Shown here: piece by piece, positions 24,731 through 33,705 of the stretch
How the letters are laid out: the number at the start of each line of letters is the position of its first letter
Position numbering within the stretch: the first letter of the stretch is position 1
Assembly (NCBI RefSeq): GCF_002968575.1
Contig: NZ_PVBM01000033.1
Span: forward strand, 1-44,432
DNA length: 44,432 nucleotides
Direction of reading: 5' to 3'
From: Neorhizobium huautlense
GTDB taxonomy: Bacteria > Pseudomonadota > Alphaproteobacteria > Rhizobiales > Rhizobiaceae
Program-made: the position numbers and the translations under genes
Notes under the pieces: generated by a model
Database searches by the model: none
Told to the model about the DNA's origin: nothing
What the model saw: the letters and a program-made list of their open reading frames with translations, nothing else

Positions 24731-25762
24731 TCAGGAAAATGCGATCTGCGTCTTCATGGACTGCCCCTTGTCCGAGGCGATCTCGAATGCCTTGAGGGCA
24801 TCGGAGAGCGGCAGCATGTGGGTGATCAGCGGCTTCACATCGATCAGGCCGCCTTGCATCAGCGCCACCGCCGTGGCGAATTCCTCATGGAAACGGAAGG
24901 AGCCCCGCAGGTCCAGTTCCTTTGCCGTGATCACCATCATCGGCAGGCTCATATCGCCTCCGAGGCCGAGCTGCACGATCGTGCCGCGCGACCTGAGCGC
25001 CTGAATGCCGGCGGCCAGGGCCGCTTGTGCGCCAGAGCATTCGTACAGGACGTCGAATGTACCCTTGTTCTGGCTGAAGGGAACAAGTCCGTCGCGATCT
25101 TCCGAAAGATCGATCGTCCGATCCGCGCCGACCGCGCGAGCAAAGCCCAGCGCTCGGTCGGACAGATCGGCCGCAACGATTTCTGATGCACCCGCCCGCC
25201 TTGCGGCGAGGATGGATAGCGTGCCGATCGGACCGCAGCCGGTGATCAGCACGCGCTTGCCGAGCATCTCTCCAGCGCGACGGGTGGCATGCAGCGTCAC
25301 CGACAGCGGTTCGGCCATCGCAGCCTCCCCCGCCGAAAGACCCTCAGCCTTCACGCACTGGCTGGCCTTGGCGACGAGCCGCTCACGAAAGGCGCCCTGG
25401 ATATGCGGAAAGGGCATGGCCGACCCGTAGAAACGCATGTTGAAGCAATGGTTCGGCAGGCCCTTCAGGCAGTAGTCACAGGCTCCGCAGGGCCGCGAAG
25501 GCGATACGGCGACGAGATCGCCAACCGCGAGGCCGGATACGCCTTCGCCAAGCACGGCGACATGGCCAGATACCTCATGCCCCAGGATCATCGGTTCCTT
25601 CAGCCGCACCGTGCCGAAGCCGCCATGGTTGTAGTAATGCAGGTCCGATCCGCAGATACCGCCGACGGCGAGGCGGATTTCCACCTCGCCCGGCCCCGGC
25701 GCTTCAACGGCGTTATCCTCGATACGCAGGTCCTTGGCGGAATGAATGACGATCGATTTCAT
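24731..25762 (-). CDS. idnD: L-idonate 5-dehydrogenase (zinc alcohol dehydrogenase)
   Basis: A 343-residue medium-chain zinc dehydrogenase. Catalytic zinc ligands are Cys37 (GGICGSDLHYY) and His62-Glu63 (GHEVSGHV). The structural zinc site has four Cys at 92, 95, 98 and 106. The NAD(P) fold has GCGPIG. GSDLHYYNHGGFG and SRPCGACDYC are typical of IdnD, which oxidises L-idonate to 5-ketogluconate. I start at ATG 25762, preceded by AGGAAA. It begins eight bases after the 2-hydroxyacid dehydrogenase stop and lies 67 bases before idnO. Confidence 0.87.
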   Translation of the reverse strand: MKSIVIHSAKDLRIEDNAVEAPGPGEVEIRLAVGGICGSDLHYYNHGGFGTVRLKEPMILGHEVSGHVAVLGEGVSGLAVGDLVAVSPSRPCGACDYCLKGLPNHCFNMRFYGSAMPFPHIQGAFRERLVAKASQCVKAEGLSAGEAAMAEPLSVTLHATRRAGEMLGKRVLITGCGPIGTLSILAARRAGASEIVAADLSDRALGFARAVGADRTIDLSEDRDGLVPFSQNKGTFDVLYECSGAQAALAAGIQALRSRGTIVQLGLGGDMSLPMMVITAKELDLRGSFRFHEEFATAVALMQGGLIDVKPLITHMLPLSDALKAFEIASDKGQSMKTQIAFS

Positions 25763-25770
25763 GGCTTTCC

Positions 25771-26718
25771 TCACAGAACCGGCGTCGGCAATGGCCGACC
25801 GTCGAAATGGGCCGACAGGTTGTCGAAGACCAGCGCGCCCATGGCCTTGCGGGTTTCCACTGTGCCGGAGGCCATGTGCGGCTGCAGCAGCACGTTGTCG
25901 AGCGCCAGGAACCGCGGGTCGAGATTGGGTTCCCCCTCGAAGACATCGAGGGCGGCAGAGCCGAGCGTCCGATTTTCCAGCGCATCGAGCAGCGCCTTTT
26001 CGTCGATATTGGAAGAGCGCGAGATGTTGATCAGCATGCCCTCGGGACCGAGCGCCTCGATGACCTTGCTGCCGACGATGTGGCGCGTGTCGGCTGATGC
26101 GGCCAAGGTCACGAACAGGAAATCCGAGCGGCCGGCGAGTGCGACGGGATCGGCGACGAAGGTCCAGTCCTTCGCATAGTCCTTCGGGCCTACATCGCTA
26201 TAGGCGATTTCCATGTCGAAGCCTGAAAGGCGCTTGGCGACCTCGAAGCCGATCCGGCCAAGGCCGAGAATGCCGGCGCGCTTGCAATGCACGCGCGACT
26301 GCAGCGGATAAAGGCCTTTCCTCGCCCAGTCACCGCTCCTGACCCAGCCCTCGCCGCCGATCATGCCGCGCGCCTGTGCCAGCATCATTGCGACCCCCAG
26401 GTCTGCCACGTCCTTGGTCAGGACATCGGGCGTGTTGGTGACGCGAATGCCGCGTTCCCGGGCTGCAGCCAGATCGACGGCATCGAAGCCGACGCCATAG
26501 ACGCAGATGACTTCAAGCTTCGGCAGCGCCTCGATCATGACCCTGTTGGCACCGAGTTCGCCGCGGGTCGCAATGGCGCGAATATTCGACCCATGCTGGG
26601 CCAGAAATGCGACCTTGTCACTCGCTTCGAAATAGCGGTGCATGGTGAAGGTGGCGTTCAGGCGCTCCTCGTCCCAGGCGGGATAGGGGCCGACCTGAAG
26701 AATTTCGATCCTGCTCAC
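25771..26718 (-). CDS. D-2-hydroxyacid dehydrogenase (GhrB/2-ketogluconate reductase-like)
   Basis: A 315-residue NAD(P)-dependent enzyme of the D-isomer 2-hydroxyacid family. It has GLGRIG (152-157), catalytic Arg234 in NISRSSNID (the usual ARGS is SRSS here), Glu263 in FEGEP and His281 in QPHMASG. It would reduce a 2-keto acid such as 2-ketogluconate, hydroxypyruvate or glyoxylate. I start at GTG 26718, with GGAGAAAAC upstream. It lies 44 bases after pxpA and directly before idnD, which points to keto-sugar-acid metabolism (2-ketogluconate to gluconate) feeding the same pathway. Confidence 0.88.
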   Translation of the reverse strand: MSRIEILQVGPYPAWDEERLNATFTMHRYFEASDKVAFLAQHGSNIRAIATRGELGANRVMIEALPKLEVICVYGVGFDAVDLAAARERGIRVTNTPDVLTKDVADLGVAMMLAQARGMIGGEGWVRSGDWARKGLYPLQSRVHCKRAGILGLGRIGFEVAKRLSGFDMEIAYSDVGPKDYAKDWTFVADPVALAGRSDFLFVTLAASADTRHIVGSKVIEALGPEGMLINISRSSNIDEKALLDALENRTLGSAALDVFEGEPNLDPRFLALDNVLLQPHMASGTVETRKAMGALVFDNLSAHFDGRPLPTPVL

Positions 26719-26762
26719 GGTGTTTTCTCCCAATTTGTCTTGTCGCCGGCAGCAGCCGGAAA

Positions 26763-27533
26763 TCAGCCTTCGCGCAGTTTGGACAGCGCGGTGAATTCGG
26801 CACCTTCGGCCGCGAGCGACCGGCGGATTTCTCGCGCCAGTGCGACGGCCCCCGGCGTATCCGAATGCAACAGGATGGAGCGCGCATGCATGTCGATGAC
26901 CTGACCGTCGACCGCCTCGACCGTGCCCTCGCGAAGAAGGCGCAGAATGCGCGCCATGACGGCGCTCTCGTCCTTGATGACGGCTCCCGGCAGGGAGCGC
27001 GGTGCCAGCTGGCGGTCGGCGGTATAGGCCCGGTCGGCGAGAAACAGGCGATGGCATTTCATACCCATGCCCATCGCTTCCTTTTCCAGCGCCGAGCCGG
27101 GCAGGACGAGAAAGTGGATATCCGGATCGAAAGAAAAGGTCGCCCTGACCAGAATTTCGGCAATAGCGGGATCGGCCGATGCCTTGTTGCCCAACGCTCC
27201 ATGGGGATTGAGATGGGTGATGCGGTGTCCGGCGGCCCCGGCGATCGCATGCAACGCTCCGAGCTGGTAGAGGATGTGCATTTCCAGTTCCCGGGCATCC
27301 ATGACCATGGGACGGCGCCCAAAACCCATGCGGTCGGGATAGCTGACATGGGCGCCCAGGTCGACGCCATGCTCAAGCGCCAGCCGCACTGTGCGGTCCA
27401 TGATGACGGGATCGCCGGCGTGGTAACCGCAGGCGACATTGGCCGACGTGATGAGCGGCATCAGCGCCGCGTCGTCGGCAATCGTGTAGGGCCCGAAACC
27501 CTCGCCGAGGTCCGCATTGATATCGATCCGCAT
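26763..27533 (-). CDS. pxpA: LamB/YcsF family protein, 5-oxoprolinase subunit A
   Basis: A 256-residue member of the LamB/YcsF family. DINADLGEGFG (3-13) and SANVACGYHAGDP at about 30-42 are family signatures. In E. coli-type systems PxpA joins PxpB and PxpC to hydrolyse 5-oxoproline to glutamate with ATP. Here it is separated from pxpB and pxpC by the degenerate carrier gene (19-base gap) and the whole set is linked to biotin carboxylase genes, so the real substrate may be another lactam or amide. I start at ATG 27533, with GGGGAGGTG upstream. Confidence 0.9.
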   Translation of the reverse strand: MRIDINADLGEGFGPYTIADDAALMPLITSANVACGYHAGDPVIMDRTVRLALEHGVDLGAHVSYPDRMGFGRRPMVMDARELEMHILYQLGALHAIAGAAGHRITHLNPHGALGNKASADPAIAEILVRATFSFDPDIHFLVLPGSALEKEAMGMGMKCHRLFLADRAYTADRQLAPRSLPGAVIKDESAVMARILRLLREGTVEAVDGQVIDMHARSILLHSDTPGAVALAREIRRSLAAEGAEFTALSKLREG

Positions 27534-27552
27534 TCCCGCACCTCCCCTGTTG

Positions 27553-27957
27553 TCAGCCATGCGCTACGAATTCGAAAACAGGCGTGCCGTAACCGACGAT
27601 TTCGCCTTCTTCCCGCAGCCTCCTGCCGAGCGAGCCCGGTTTTTCCGCGACGACAGCGGTGATGGCCTGGCCGGAGACGACATAAGCGACGGCCTGTCCT
27701 GCCCCCATGGTGAGACCTTCGGCCGCGACATCTTCCGGCCGGCCGGGATGGGTGAAGACAAGGCGCCCCATGGACGCGGTCGAGATCGTCTCTGGCTCAG
27801 CAACAGCCGGCGCCGGGACCGCGCTCAAGGGCACGGCGGAGGCGGGGTCGAGCCGCATCGAAATACTCGCCCGGCCATCGGAATAGGACAAATGCGACAA
27901 GCCGGCAGCGATCATGCGGGCAAGGAGGTCATCGAGGTCGGCCACCGTCAGGCTCAT
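27553..27957 (-). CDS. Degenerate biotin-carrier (BCCP-like) protein lacking the biotin lysine
   Basis: A 134-residue protein built like AccB: an N-terminal helical start with LSYSDGRASISMRL, a Pro/Ala linker (about 38-58) and a C-terminal lipoyl/biotinyl-like domain. Aligning it by eye with the AccB of the same operon, AGDTLCLIEAMKV corresponds to AGQAVAYVVSGQA (86-98), so the biotinylated Lys is replaced by Gln97. It therefore cannot be biotinylated in the usual way. Its ATG (27957) overlaps the pxpC stop by four bases. Likely a structural or regulatory partner of the complex; function unknown. Confidence 0.8.
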   Translation of the reverse strand: MSLTVADLDDLLARMIAAGLSHLSYSDGRASISMRLDPASAVPLSAVPAPAVAEPETISTASMGRLVFTHPGRPEDVAAEGLTMGAGQAVAYVVSGQAITAVVAEKPGSLGRRLREEGEIVGYGTPVFEFVAHG

Positions 27958-28940
27958 GCGACACCCCATGCTGTTGCCAGGCGGCGCTGGCGACCTACGT
28001 CAGCTGCCAGTTGGGCAAGATATGTCTCCGTCTCGTCATGCGCATCGGCTGCGCCTGCCGTGTCGCATTCCACGAAACGCAGCGCATCACCCGGCCGGGC
28101 CTGGGCAATCCGCCAAAGGTCCGCATCGATGACCACCCCGATCTTCGGATAACCACCCATGGTGGCGGCATCGGCCAGCTGGATGATCGGCTGTCCGCCG
28201 GCCGGCACCTGGACGACGCCGGGCACTACCCCATGCGACCTGAGTTCGCGCGGCCGCGTCAGCGCTAGCTCGGGACCTTCCAGCCGGTAGCCGGCACGGT
28301 TGCTCTGCACGGTCACCTTCCAGTCTGCCGACCAGAAGGCGGCACGGGAGGCGTCGTCGTAGTCCGCGTACTCGGCCGCCGGGATGACGCGCACCGCAGT
28401 TGTGCTATCGCCTGCCGCCGCAAGCGCCACAGCGGGCGGCACCGTCCCGACCCCTGCATGAGGAAGCCTGACGTCATTACCCACGGCGGCTATGCGATCA
28501 CCCTTTGCCAGCGCCCGGCCCTCGATGCCCCCGAAGGTCTCGCGCAACTGCGTGCTGCGCGAGTCAAGCACTTCCGGTACGTCTATGCCACCGGCAACAC
28601 AGAGATAGACGCGGCATCCGGAACGAGGCGCATTGAGCGTGAGCACATCCTCCGCCTTTGCGCGGGTGGCCCAAAAGGGCGGCAATGGCCGGTCGCCGAG
28701 CATGGCGCCGCAATCCGCCCCCGTCAGTGAAAAATTCAGGTCGGAATTGAAGCGCAGGCGCAGCGGCAGGATCGGGATCTCAAGCCCGGCGGCGCCACGG
28801 TCATTACCCAGCAACAGGTTGCCAATGGCGAGCGCCAGCCTGTCCATCGCCCCGGACCGGCAGACGCCATAGCGATAGAAGCCGCTGCGGCCGAGATCCT
28901 GGATAGTGACTAGCGAAGGCGTGGAAAGGATCTCGATCAT
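27954..28940 (-). CDS. pxpC: Biotin-dependent carboxyltransferase family / 5-oxoprolinase subunit C
   Basis: A 328-residue AHS2 (KipA/PxpC) protein. TIQDLGRSGFYRYGV and SGAMDRLALAIGN (within about 12-42) are the N-terminal signatures, and GVVPGVVQVPAGGQPI with ATMGGYPKIG lies in the C-terminal half. The family forms the carboxyltransferase domain of urea carboxylase together with AHS1, and also the ATP-dependent 5-oxoprolinase with PxpA and PxpB. Its start overlaps the pxpB stop and its stop overlaps the carrier-like gene start, both ATGA. Confidence 0.93.
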   Translation of the reverse strand: MIEILSTPSLVTIQDLGRSGFYRYGVCRSGAMDRLALAIGNLLLGNDRGAAGLEIPILPLRLRFNSDLNFSLTGADCGAMLGDRPLPPFWATRAKAEDVLTLNAPRSGCRVYLCVAGGIDVPEVLDSRSTQLRETFGGIEGRALAKGDRIAAVGNDVRLPHAGVGTVPPAVALAAAGDSTTAVRVIPAAEYADYDDASRAAFWSADWKVTVQSNRAGYRLEGPELALTRPRELRSHGVVPGVVQVPAGGQPIIQLADAATMGGYPKIGVVIDADLWRIAQARPGDALRFVECDTAGAADAHDETETYLAQLAADVGRQRRLATAWGVA

Positions 28941-29611
28941 GCGATGACGCGCTCCGCCTTGAACCGGACGACATCGCCTGGCTTCATCAAGGCCGGCGGC
29001 AGCCGTTTCGGGTCGAAAAAGCTGATCTCGGCACGGCCGATCGTGTGCCAGCCGCTCGGTCCGGCGGAGGCCGAAACGCCGGTCTGCATGCCGGCAAGCG
29101 AGAGGGAGCCGCCGGGAATGCTAACCAGCGGCACCTTGCGACGGGGCATGAACAGACGCGCATCGAGACCGCCAAGATAGCAATAGCCGGCATGGCTGCC
29201 GACGGCATAGACGGTGTAATCTGGCTCGGTGTGGATGCGTACGACCTCGGCGACGGACAAGCCCGCGCCTTCCGCCACGTCGTGCAGATGGGGACCCCCC
29301 TCGCCGCCGTAGACGATGGACAATTCCAGCACGGTCGGCTCCACATGCTTTTCGTCGCCGATATCCCAGGCGTCACGGAGCAGCGTTTCGAAGACGCCGA
29401 TATCTCGGGGCGGCCGGGCTAGGATCAGCATCAGGTTGGTCATGCCGGGCACCGCCTCGACGACCATGTCCCAGGTTGCGGCGGCATCCGCCAGCGCCCA
29501 GATGCGCCTCTGATGCTGGATATCGAATGCGCCCGGCGCTTCGAATAGGATGGCGCTGGACCCAAGCGGTGTGATACGCGGCTCTTCCAGGCTGGCGGCG
29601 GAAGCGCTCAT
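28937..29611 (-). CDS. pxpB: AHS1 family protein / 5-oxoprolinase subunit B
   Basis: A 224-residue AHS1 (KipI/PxpB) protein. EAVPGMTNLMLIL is the early core, and VSIPGGSLSLAGMQTG followed by SGWHTIGRAE is the conserved C-terminal cyclophilin-like signature. It pairs with PxpC. I start at ATG 29611, which overlaps the accC stop by four bases. The position between a biotin carboxylase gene and pxpC is the main reason to suspect a urea-carboxylase-like enzyme rather than only a 5-oxoprolinase. Confidence 0.93.
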   Translation of the reverse strand: MSASAASLEEPRITPLGSSAILFEAPGAFDIQHQRRIWALADAAATWDMVVEAVPGMTNLMLILARPPRDIGVFETLLRDAWDIGDEKHVEPTVLELSIVYGGEGGPHLHDVAEGAGLSVAEVVRIHTEPDYTVYAVGSHAGYCYLGGLDARLFMPRRKVPLVSIPGGSLSLAGMQTGVSASAGPSGWHTIGRAEISFFDPKRLPPALMKPGDVVRFKAERVIA

Positions 29612-30981
29612 GCGATGCCCCTCTTCTCCAGCAGCTTTTCCAGATGGTGAATGTCGACGCCCCCCGCGACAAAGCCCGGATCGCACAGCAGTTCCGCATG
29701 CAGCGGCGCGTTGCAGGCGGGTCCGGCGATGACAAGCTCCGACAGGGCAAGCCGCATGCGCGCCAGGGCCTCTGCCCGCGTCGCGCCATGCACGATCAGC
29801 TTGGCGATCATGGAATCGTAACTCGACGGGATGACGTAGCCGCGCGTCACATGGGTATCGACCCGCACACCAGGCCCGCCGGGCAGCACCAGATCTTCAA
29901 TAAGGCCCGGCCGCGGCGCGAAGGTGAAAGGATCCTCCGCATTGATCCGGCATTCTAGTGCATGGCCCGAGATGCCGATATCCCGCTGCCGGAGGCCCAG
30001 CGGCTCGCCGCCTGCAATGCGCAACTGGGCCGCGACGATGTCGATGCCCGTGACCATTTCCGTGACCGGATGCTCGACCTGGACGCGGGTGTTCATCTCG
30101 ATGAAATAGAAGGCCCCGTCCTCGAAAAGGAACTCGAAGGTGCCAGCGCCGATATAGCCGATACGCCGGCACGCTTCAGCACAGCGCTCCCCGATCGCGG
30201 CAATTGCGGAACGGTCAATATCAGGCGCCGGCGCTTCTTCAATCACCTTCTGGTGCCGGCGCTGCAGCGAGCAGTCGCGGTCGCTGAGCCAAACGGCCTC
30301 GCCATGGCTGTCACACAGTACCTGGATTTCGACATGGCGCGGATGTTCCAGGAACTTCTCGATATAGATATCCGGATTGGCGAAGAAGCGCTGTGCTTCT
30401 TCCCGCGTGACCTGCACCGCCTTGAATAGTTCCGCCTGCGAACGAACGATCCGCATGCCGCGCCCGCCGCCGCCGCCCGCCGCCTTCAGGATGACGGGGT
30501 AACCGATATCGGCAGCGATTCGCGCGGTCTCGGCCTCATCCTCCCCCAGGGCACCGCCGGAGCCCGGCACGCAGGGCACGCCAGCGGCGAGCATCGCCCT
30601 CTTCGCGGCGACCTTGTTTCCCATGACGCGGATCGCCTCGGCCGGCGGTCCGATGAAGACGCGCCCGGACGCATGCACCGCTTGGGCGAAATCGACATTT
30701 TCAGAGAGGAAGCCGTAGCCGGGGTGGATCGCTTCCGCGCCCGTCAACTCCGCGGCCGTGAGGATCGCCTCGATATTGAGATAGCTTTTGGCTGCGGGTG
30801 CCGGGCCGATGCAGATGGCGGCATCTGCGCTCTGCAGATAGGGCGCGTGTCGGTCGGACTCTGAATAGGCGCAGACAGAGCGCAGGCCAAGGGTTCGGCA
30901 GGCGCGCTGGATGCGCAACGCGATCTCGCCGCGATTGGCGATCAGGACGCTGGAGAAAGGCAGGGCATGCGGACGTGTCAT
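29608..30981 (-). CDS. accC: Biotin carboxylase (AccC-type)
   Basis: A 457-residue biotin carboxylase of normal length. The N-terminal domain starts SSVLIANRGEIALRI, the ATP-grasp glycine loop is GGGGGRGMRIV, and EMNTRVQVEHPVTE holds catalytic Glu and Arg residues that bind bicarbonate and biotin. It carboxylates the biotin on AccB using ATP and bicarbonate. Longer frames upstream overlap accB and are not used. The ATG at 30981 overlaps the accB stop and the TGA overlaps pxpB, so it is embedded in the carboxylase set. It is probably a dedicated copy, not the fatty acid enzyme. Confidence 0.93.
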   Translation of the reverse strand: MTRPHALPFSSVLIANRGEIALRIQRACRTLGLRSVCAYSESDRHAPYLQSADAAICIGPAPAAKSYLNIEAILTAAELTGAEAIHPGYGFLSENVDFAQAVHASGRVFIGPPAEAIRVMGNKVAAKRAMLAAGVPCVPGSGGALGEDEAETARIAADIGYPVILKAAGGGGGRGMRIVRSQAELFKAVQVTREEAQRFFANPDIYIEKFLEHPRHVEIQVLCDSHGEAVWLSDRDCSLQRRHQKVIEEAPAPDIDRSAIAAIGERCAEACRRIGYIGAGTFEFLFEDGAFYFIEMNTRVQVEHPVTEMVTGIDIVAAQLRIAGGEPLGLRQRDIGISGHALECRINAEDPFTFAPRPGLIEDLVLPGGPGVRVDTHVTRGYVIPSSYDSMIAKLIVHGATRAEALARMRLALSELVIAGPACNAPLHAELLCDPGFVAGGVDIHHLEKLLEKRGIA

Positions 30982-31418
30982 GATGCGCTGGCCTCGATCA
31001 CGAAAATCGGCTGCCCCATTGTTACCTCGCCGCCGGCCTTGACCAGGATTTCGGCGATAACGCCGTCGCGCGGCGCTTCCACGGTAGTGAAGACCTTCAT
31101 CGCCTCTATCAGGCACAGCGTGTCGCCAGCCTGCACGGGACGCCCGGGTTCGACGAAATCGGGTTCGTCGGGCGACGGCGAGAGATGGACGATCCCGAAG
31201 ATCGGCGCGTCGACTGTCTGCTTGGACGGGGAGACCCGTGGTGGCGCTGCAGCCGCTGGGACCATGTCGCCTGAGGCCTGCGGCGCGGGAGACGGCTGAA
31301 CGATGCCGGAGCCAGCCTTGACCAGCCGGATATGTTGGTCTCCGTCGGTGAATTCCAGCTCGGCGAGCGGCGAGGCCGCCATCCACTGCATCACGGTCTT
31401 GAGTCTTTCGATATCCAT
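30978..31418 (-). CDS. accB: Biotin carboxyl carrier protein (AccB-type)
   Basis: A 146-residue carrier protein. The N-terminus (MDIERLKTVMQWM..., LEFTDGDQHIRLVK) is BCCP-like, followed by a Pro/Ala-rich linker at about 40-68 and the biotinyl domain with EAMKV, in which Lys108 takes the biotin. I start at ATG 31418, weakly preceded by AGG; an in-frame ATG at 31559 would add 47 residues lacking family character. It heads the carboxylase-pxp-idn gene set and is divergent from an aminotransferase gene across 256 bases. Confidence 0.92.
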   Translation of the reverse strand: MDIERLKTVMQWMAASPLAELEFTDGDQHIRLVKAGSGIVQPSPAPQASGDMVPAAAAPPRVSPSKQTVDAPIFGIVHLSPSPDEPDFVEPGRPVQAGDTLCLIEAMKVFTTVEAPRDGVIAEILVKAGGEVTMGQPIFVIEASAS

Positions 31419-31503
31419 CGGAACCTGCGCTTCTGCCGGGCCTGCCGGACAGCGCTCGATGGCACTGCGAGACGAGGCAAGACTGGCAAAAACGCTATCA
31501 TAA

Positions 31504-31544
31504 CGGTTCGATGATGGGGTCAGACCGGTTTTTAATGATGGGTC
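31504..31544 (-). promoter_or_regulatory. Tandem direct repeat upstream of accB
   Basis: CGGTTCGATGATGGGGTC at 31504-31521 and CGGTTTTTAATGATGGGTC at 31526-31544 are related 18-19 base repeats spaced about two helical turns. Between them GGTCAGACC (31518-31526) is a perfect 9 bp palindrome of the kind GntR-family proteins use. It lies about 86-126 bases upstream of accB, so it is a candidate operator for that operon. No regulator gene of this family is in the adjoining region. Confidence 0.45.
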
Positions 31545-31674
31545 CGGCCGCTTGTCCATTGGCCGGGACTATTACGCCAGACCGATTCCGTCTTAGCCCT
31601 GCCTTCCCGCCCATCTTATGATTCCCCTGCTCTTTTCACAGCCAGAAGCCGCAAAACCGGCAAGCAGGTGATCC

Positions 31675-32880
<1,206 letters not shown>

Positions 32881-32907
32881 GACCGCCGGAACATCGAACC
32901 AATCTTG

Positions 32908-32931
32908 GGGACCGGATGACCGGTCCCTTTT
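32908..32931 (+). terminator. Hairpin with T-tract between aminotransferase and aldolase genes
   Basis: GGGACCGG at 32908-32915 pairs with CCGGTCCC at 32920-32927 across an ATGA loop, and TTTT follows at 32928-32931. This is a textbook intrinsic terminator. It is only four bases before AAGGAGG, the ribosome site of the aldolase gene, so some transcripts probably read through or a separate promoter serves the aldolase. Confidence 0.75.
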
Positions 32932-32947
32932 CACAAGGAGGAAAGCC

Positions 32948-33622
32948 ATGGTCCACGTCCGGACAAAAATCGAACGCGCGTCGCCGGAAAGCGTCGCCGC
33001 CCTGTCGCGGCACAGCGTCGCCACCATCCACGAGGCACAGGGACGTCTCGGCGCACTGAGCTCCCGCATAAAGCCTGTCGACCGCGCGATGTCCTTCTGT
33101 GGCACCGCCTTCACGGTGAAATGCGCGCCACGTGACAACATCATGCTCCAGGTCGCTATCCACTACGCCAAGGCCGGCGACGTGATCGTGGTGTCGGCCG
33201 GGGAATATGAGGAGGCCGGGTCCTTCGGCGACGTGCTTGCCAATGCCTGCCTGGCAAAAGGCATCGAGGCGGTTGTGACCGACACGGGCGTCCGCGACAC
33301 TGCCGACCTGATCAAGCTCGGCCTGCCGGTGTTTTCGCTCAGCGTCTGCGTCAAGGGAACCGTCAAGGAGACGCTTGGCCAGATCAATGCCGATATCGTC
33401 GTCGGTGACGAGTTGATTCGTCCGGGCGATGTGGTGCGCGGCGATGCCGATGGCGTCGTCGTCATCCGTCGCGAAGATGCCGCCGCCGTCGCAGTCAAGT
33501 CGCAGCAGCGCGAAGAAGCGGAAGCTGGCTACATCGCCGCCTACAAGGCCGGCAATACCGTGATCGAGGTGAGCAATCTCGCCGGGGTGCTCGCCGCCAA
33601 GGGCCTGACCACAGACGAGTGA
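32948..33622 (+). CDS. HMG/CHA aldolase, RraA-like (4-hydroxy-4-methyl-2-oxoglutarate aldolase type)
   Basis: A 224-residue class II pyruvate aldolase of the RraA fold. GSFGDVLA (91-98) and TGVRD (113-117, with Arg116 and Asp117) make the metal and pyruvate site; GDADGVVVI is the conserved C-terminal motif. Relatives (LigK, GalC, ProA) cleave 4-hydroxy-4-methyl- or 4-carboxy-4-hydroxy-2-oxo acids to pyruvate plus pyruvate or oxaloacetate, and also decarboxylate oxaloacetate. The start has a perfect AAGGAGG. The pair with an aminotransferase suggests catabolism of a 4-hydroxylated glutamate-like amino acid. Confidence 0.9.
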   Translation: MVHVRTKIERASPESVAALSRHSVATIHEAQGRLGALSSRIKPVDRAMSFCGTAFTVKCAPRDNIMLQVAIHYAKAGDVIVVSAGEYEEAGSFGDVLANACLAKGIEAVVTDTGVRDTADLIKLGLPVFSLSVCVKGTVKETLGQINADIVVGDELIRPGDVVRGDADGVVVIRREDAAAVAVKSQQREEAEAGYIAAYKAGNTVIEVSNLAGVLAAKGLTTDE

Positions 33623-33633
33623 ACCTTCACCGT

Positions 33634-33680
33634 TTCCACCTTGTGGAATGAATAAGGGGCGGGTCATGGACTTGCCCCTT
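33634..33680. terminator. Two stem-loops between convergent genes
   Basis: TTCCAC (33634-33639) pairs with GTGGAA (33643-33648), and AAGGGGC (33654-33660) pairs with GCCCCTT (33674-33680). They sit in the 83-base gap between the aldolase stop and the stop of the facing TRAP permease gene, and probably end transcription from both sides. No long T-run was seen. Confidence 0.5.
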
Positions 33681-33705
33681 CCGCTTGCCGAATGCGTGGA
33701 CAACT

